This document shows positions 7,004 through 9,580 of a stretch of 9,580 nucleotides of DNA, piece after piece. The stretch comes from UBA4582 sp047629195 (GTDB lineage: Bacteria; Pseudomonadota; Gammaproteobacteria; Pseudomonadales; Azotimanducaceae), in the NCBI GenBank assembly GCA_047629195.1, contig JBLHWY010000202.1:1-9580 (forward strand), read 5' to 3'. Under the pieces are notes generated by a model. That model was not told where the DNA came from and searched no databases. It saw only the letters and a list, made by a program, of their open reading frames with translations. The position numbers were made by a program, and so were the translations under genes. Within the stretch, counting starts at the first letter, position 1. Each line of letters begins with the position of its first letter.

Positions 7004-7058
7004 CCCTTAGCAGGAAAGTTAGATTATACAGAAAACCTAGTTTTTACACAGTCTGGAC
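7004..7058 (-). promoter_or_regulatory. IS1182 outer end and transposase promoter
   Basis: Reading on the minus strand from about 7058, GGGTCCAGACTGTGTAAAAA is of the kind found at IS1182 element ends. A perfect TATAAT lies at 7028-7023 with a weak TGTGTA 16 bases upstream (7050-7045), followed by a GGGAGG ribosome site at about 7003-7008. The promoter should still drive the truncated remnant on the minus strand. Confidence 0.5.
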
Positions 7059-7243
7059 CCAAAGCGAAAGCAATTCTCCACGTTAAAACCCATTAACAGT
7101 ATTTTTGCTATCGTGAGGTGAAGGTAATTGTCTGTAAACGGTTAAACTCGGAAGCTAATCAAACGTTTGTAGCTGCGATTATCTCCAGGTCTAAACGGAG
7201 GCTTTTGGTCCGTAGCGATCACCTAGAACCGTGCTCTGACGGC
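7059..7243. other. Spacer upstream of the 269-aa gene
   Basis: No coding frame, RNA gene or repeat is recognised in this stretch between the IS1182 end and the promoter region of the next gene. Confidence 0.4.
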
Positions 7244-7286
7244 GCAACTTAAAAAGTTGTTGTTTGTTTAGTTTGAAACCTATAAT
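7244..7286 (+). promoter_or_regulatory. Promoter with overlapping hairpin, giving a nearly leaderless mRNA
   Basis: A consensus TATAAT lies at 7281-7286, with TTGTTG (7257-7262) as a likely -35 at 18-base spacing. CAACTT-AAA-AAGTTG (7245-7259) is a perfect palindrome overlapping the -35; it could be an operator or the hairpin of a weak terminator (TGTTTGTTTA follows). The start of transcription expected about 7 bases after the -10 would fall at 7292-7294, only two to four bases before the ATG at 7296. Confidence 0.6.
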
Positions 7287-7295
7287 TTCTGAACG

Positions 7296-8105
7296 ATGAG
7301 TACTTTCAGCCAAACTTTACCCCTTGATCTACTGGCGCTATACAAGAACCAGCAGGTCAACAATACCTCTGAATTCTGCGATATTGCCAAGCAGTTTGTC
7401 ATTGAAGATCTGGTTGCAGCCTATCGTAAGCTCTGCAATTCAGCGCCTAATCGACACGAAAACAATAAGCAGTATTTTGTAAATCACACAGGCATAACCA
7501 GCAGTAAAGCGCACTCTAACAGAAGGGAGGAGCACCTAGCGGTTGCGCTTTGGAATCATTCGCAAGAGGACGGTGCGCTTGTGATGCCAGATGGAAGAAA
7601 CTTAAGACTACTCGACTATCAGTTTCCACTTAAAGCCCGACAGTCTGACAAGGGTGTAGGTAAACTTGATCTTTTTGGGCTGATCGATTCTAAAGCTTGT
7701 GTAATTGAACTGAAAATTCACCCTTCCGGTAAGGGGCGCAGCGACACTCCGTTGAGAGCATTCCTTGAGGCACTCGCTTACTGCGCCGTTGTCGAGGCCA
7801 ATGCTAACGACATCGCGGTCGAAGCATCTAATCGTTTTGGTCAAAAGTTCTCCGCTGCGCAGCCGGCTTTGATTGTAATGGCTCCGGAAGAATACTGGTC
7901 GGACTATTTAGGCCATCAATCAGCGGGTGACTGGTGGTCAATGCTACAACACTTGGCTGCTCAACTCGATATAGCTCTTGGACTTGAAAGTCACTTCATC
8001 GTTTTGCGCAGTTCAGATTTTACTCTTGGTCTACAGGGTCAGAAACCTCAATTAAATCAAGACTGCACATTGGTAGGGCTGTCAGATTACATCCAGCAGC
8101 AATGA
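7296..8105 (+). CDS. Putative PD-(D/E)XK nuclease-fold protein (269 aa)
   Basis: I do not recognise a named family, but the core fits the PD-(D/E)XK nuclease superfamily. Glu78/Glu79 lie in an early helix (SNRREEHLAVALW). They are followed by Asp125 in GKLDLFGLI and the Glu138-x-Lys140 pair in VIELKIHP, and then by a helix (AFLEALAYCAVVEAN). This is the usual order E, D-x(n)-ExK, helix, in which the acidic residues bind the metal ion and Lys assists cleavage. No HTH, helicase or methylase domain is attached. The protein looks cytoplasmic, with no signal peptide or membrane segment. The ATG has no Shine-Dalgarno site and sits just after a consensus -10, so translation may be leaderless. The gene is bracketed by the two 59-bp inverted repeats; the right copy begins in its stop codon. 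Role in restriction, repair or element biology is unknown. Confidence 0.7.
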   Translation: MSTFSQTLPLDLLALYKNQQVNNTSEFCDIAKQFVIEDLVAAYRKLCNSAPNRHENNKQYFVNHTGITSSKAHSNRREEHLAVALWNHSQEDGALVMPDGRNLRLLDYQFPLKARQSDKGVGKLDLFGLIDSKACVIELKIHPSGKGRSDTPLRAFLEALAYCAVVEANANDIAVEASNRFGQKFSAAQPALIVMAPEEYWSDYLGHQSAGDWWSMLQHLAAQLDIALGLESHFIVLRSSDFTLGLQGQKPQLNQDCTLVGLSDYIQQQ

Positions 8106-8162
8106 CGCATAACTCTTGATGGTTAGCTTGTGACCAATTCGAAGATTGGTTGTAGGACATTA
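8104..8162 (+). repeat. 59-bp inverted repeat, right copy
   Basis: This starts at the second base of the upstream gene's TGA stop codon and reads GACGCATAACTCTTGATGG, ending AGGACATTA. It pairs with the minus-strand copy at 6714-6772. Inside, ACCAAT-TCGAAG-ATTGGT (8132-8149) is a perfect 6-bp hairpin that can extend by five mostly wobble pairs; the left copy breaks one of these pairs, so structure conservation is not proven. TAAC...GTTA (8110-8125) forms a second short mirror pair present in both copies. Confidence 0.75.
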
Positions 8163-8385
8163 ACCCTGGACTAAGAAGGCTGCGAACTTCAATTCTGGTG
8201 CGCCGTATGATGGACTGAAAACTGTCATTGTGGCTTAGTATATCCATTGGAAGTCCAAAGATTAGCGCAGGAATGTCTGCCAGAGCCCGGGAATTCCCGC
8301 GTCAGGGTTGAAGTGTCTACAGAAGTGGGTACGATTCACTCGGATGGCCGCGAGAACCTAATGGTCTAATTGAGATGATAAGACT
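8163..8385. other. Spacer between nuclease-like and zinc-ribbon genes
   Basis: No gene is recognised in these 223 bases on either strand. The short open frames present have no ribosome site or family features. No convincing promoter is seen close to the next gene. Confidence 0.4.
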
Positions 8386-8418
8386 TTGAATCGACGCCGT
8401 AGAATTTCATTAACCGAA

Positions 8419-8640
8419 ATGTCCAGACTAGCGAAGATTCGGGATATGGTCGATTCCAACAAGAGTGAGATCGAAAGTTCGACATTGGTTGGGTGCTATA
8501 GTTGCGTGCGGATATTTCCGCCAACTGATGTATATCAGTGGACGGAAAGTTCAGTATTCTGTCCATATTGCGATGTTTGTTCAGTGATTGAGGAACGATA
8601 TATATTCTTACTACATAAGCTCGATTCAATCACAAGTTAA
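8419..8640 (+). CDS. Small zinc-ribbon protein, four-cysteine type
   Basis: This small cytoplasmic protein (73 aa from the ATG at 8419; 84 aa if a TTG at 8386 is used) has two CxxC knuckles. They are GCYSC followed by VRIFPPTDVYQW, and then VFCPYCDVCSVIE, about 18 residues apart. A Cys4 site of this spacing normally holds one zinc ion. Proteins with a G-C-x-x-C, IFPP, CPYC, DSVI pattern form a widespread family of uncharacterised small proteins, as far as I recall from general knowledge. Neither start has a good ribosome site; the conserved part begins only near residue 20 of the longer form, so the short form loses nothing important. It lies upstream of the 224-aa gene on the same strand, which makes co-transcription likely. 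Function unknown. Confidence 0.68.
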   Translation: MSRLAKIRDMVDSNKSEIESSTLVGCYSCVRIFPPTDVYQWTESSVFCPYCDVCSVIEERYIFLLHKLDSITS

Positions 8641-8717
8641 AGGAGCAGATTCCGCAATGGGTTGTACTGGGGTACAGCGCTTACGTCGGCAAAGTAAACG
8701 AACTCAGAGAATCAATA

Positions 8718-9392
8718 ATGATTATTCAAGAAACAGAGTCCATTTCCTGGATTGCGCCGATAGTAAGAAAATGGGAGGAGATTCATATAGGAATTGCTAC
8801 GCGGTTTGCTAATTCTGATGGTGCTTTTCGTCACGGTGAACAGACACAAGTATCAATATTAGTGGGAGCAGTCACTAAGGCTGGAGGCTTGGCGTATGCA
8901 GAATTCCAAGTGCCAAAGATTAGCAAAGAACCAGGTGGTGAAAATGCGCCCGCAAGACAAACAGAATCCCTTGGGAGAGCTGATCTTGGTTTTTTCTACG
9001 ATCACAGATTTTTTGTTGCAGAGGCGAAGTACCAAGCCCCGAACTTGTCGGCTAGTCAGAAGCATATTCCAGACGCCTTAAATTCTGTTGCGGAGGCTAT
9101 TTCTGATACAGAAAGAGTGCTACGAGGATTCGGATTTGAGAAAGAAGAGCCTCCCTTTCGTGCTCGAGGTTTAGCGGTGACTTTTTTAGCGCCGCATGTT
9201 CAGCGAAATCAGAAAGAAACGGCTCAAGAAGAATTATCTTGCTATGAAGAAAAGTTACTAGCGGCAATAAAAAATGAAGTGAGTATGGATTTAGTTGCAT
9301 CTGTGAATATTAAGCCAGGATGGCTATCCAAGAATCAGCACCACTATAACCGCCTATATATGCTAATAAAGGAAATTGAAATCGCAAAGTGA
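8718..9392 (+). CDS. Uncharacterised protein with PD-(D/E)XK-like signature (224 aa)
   Basis: I do not recognise the family. Asp89 in GRADLGFFY and Glu102-x-Lys104 in FFVAEAKYQAP are arranged like the metal-binding core of PD-(D/E)XK enzymes, and Glu41 (HGEQTQVSILVGA) could be the helix acid in front. A helix with regular hydrophobic spacing follows (DALNSVAEAISDTERVL), then a strand (RGLAVTFLAP). This is not a copy of the 269-aa protein: apart from the signature I see no shared sequence. There is no signal peptide or membrane segment. The ATG at 8718 has only weak ribosome-site support. The same frame is open back to 8619, and AAGGAG at 8640-8645 points to another ATG (8657) in a different frame, so the true N-terminus is uncertain. 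Probably co-transcribed with the zinc-ribbon gene. Confidence 0.6.
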   Translation: MIIQETESISWIAPIVRKWEEIHIGIATRFANSDGAFRHGEQTQVSILVGAVTKAGGLAYAEFQVPKISKEPGGENAPARQTESLGRADLGFFYDHRFFVAEAKYQAPNLSASQKHIPDALNSVAEAISDTERVLRGFGFEKEEPPFRARGLAVTFLAPHVQRNQKETAQEELSCYEEKLLAAIKNEVSMDLVASVNIKPGWLSKNQHHYNRLYMLIKEIEIAK

Positions 9393-9513
9393 ACATACCC
9401 TGAAACACATAGTGGAATTCCCAGAATTTGCTAGACACCAATTAGCAATATATCTTTATTGTCATCGCCTACGTGACTTCGATCTTCTCCATCATAGTTC
9501 TCGATCATGGTTT
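9393..9513. other. Spacer near the right edge with one tiny minus-strand frame
   Basis: No established gene is seen. A 25-codon frame on the minus strand (9508 down to 9431, beginning MIENYDGEDRSH, rich in Asp and Glu) starts five bases after the stop of the partial frame at 9514. It has no clear ribosome site, and I do not call it a gene. Confidence 0.3.
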
Positions 9514-9580
9514 TCAATCGTTATCAGAAGCGTTTTGATCATCTATTTCATCAAACTTAGCGGCCATCGTGGGGTTGCGT
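9514..9580 (-). CDS. Possible C-terminal end of a gene entering from the right
   Basis: The minus strand is open from the window edge to a TGA at 9514-9516 and would read RNPTMAAKFDEIDDQNASDND, an acidic tail of the sort common at protein C-termini. About 22 codons are too few to establish coding, and an internal ATG (9564-9566) could equally make it a 17-residue frame. Confidence 0.25.
   Translation of the reverse strand, partial: RNPTMAAKFDEIDDQNASDND

Noticed and set aside
8104..8162. Integron attC site (59-base element) after the 269-aa gene
   Set aside because: Length and place fit, but the 7-bp core sites (RYYYAAC on the left, GTTRRRY on the right) are not present in the correct order: GCATAAC fails at one position and the right end ATTA has no GTT core. 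No integrase gene is seen.

Overview
The window reads as a chromosomal accessory region of a Gram-negative bacterium. The outer-membrane TonB-dependent receptor, the secreted serine hydrolase, the moderate GC with AT-rich spacers, and remnants of IS3, IS256 and IS1182 elements fit best with a marine or environmental gammaproteobacterium. The taxon is an inference from gene style only; no rRNA or other marker gene is present.

Layout. (1) Bases 1-1026 are insertion-sequence debris. A small element bounded by 23-bp inverted repeats (82-230) runs into three copies of a 16-bp repeat (221-276). These abut a decayed IS3-type transposase fragment (276-733, frameshifted), which is joined to the C-terminal piece of a second, different IS3-type transposase (706-981) and its right end (to 1026). 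(2) Bases 1239-6307 hold the one intact, conventional locus. It has an unusual tandem TetR regulator of 413 aa (minus strand), a divergent control region with a composite palindrome centred near 2540, a 750-aa TonB-dependent receptor, and a secreted class C beta-lactamase-like / family VIII esterase-like hydrolase. The likely scheme is that the receptor imports a substrate across the outer membrane, the hydrolase cleaves an ester or amide in it in the periplasm, and the double TetR protein controls the receptor through the shared intergenic region. The substrate cannot be read from sequence. A hairpin separates receptor and hydrolase.

(3) Bases 6308-7060 are a second IS graveyard, with the C-terminal end of an IS256-family transposase plus its terminal repeat and the N-terminal start of an IS1182-family transposase with its promoter and outer end, both on the minus strand. 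(4) Bases 7060-9580 carry three small plus-strand genes with no housekeeping look: a 269-aa PD-(D/E)XK-type protein expressed from a consensus -10 so close to the ATG that the mRNA should be nearly leaderless; a small four-cysteine zinc-ribbon protein; and a 224-aa protein with its own, different D...ExK signature. 

The most unexplained structure is a 59-bp sequence present twice in opposite orientation (6714-6772 and 8104-8162; 50 of 59 positions match without gaps). It brackets the IS1182 remnant and the first nuclease-like gene, and its right copy starts inside that gene's stop codon. Together with the two nuclease-like genes this makes the right third of the window the best candidate for an undescribed mobile or defence-type module, but that function is inferred, not shown.
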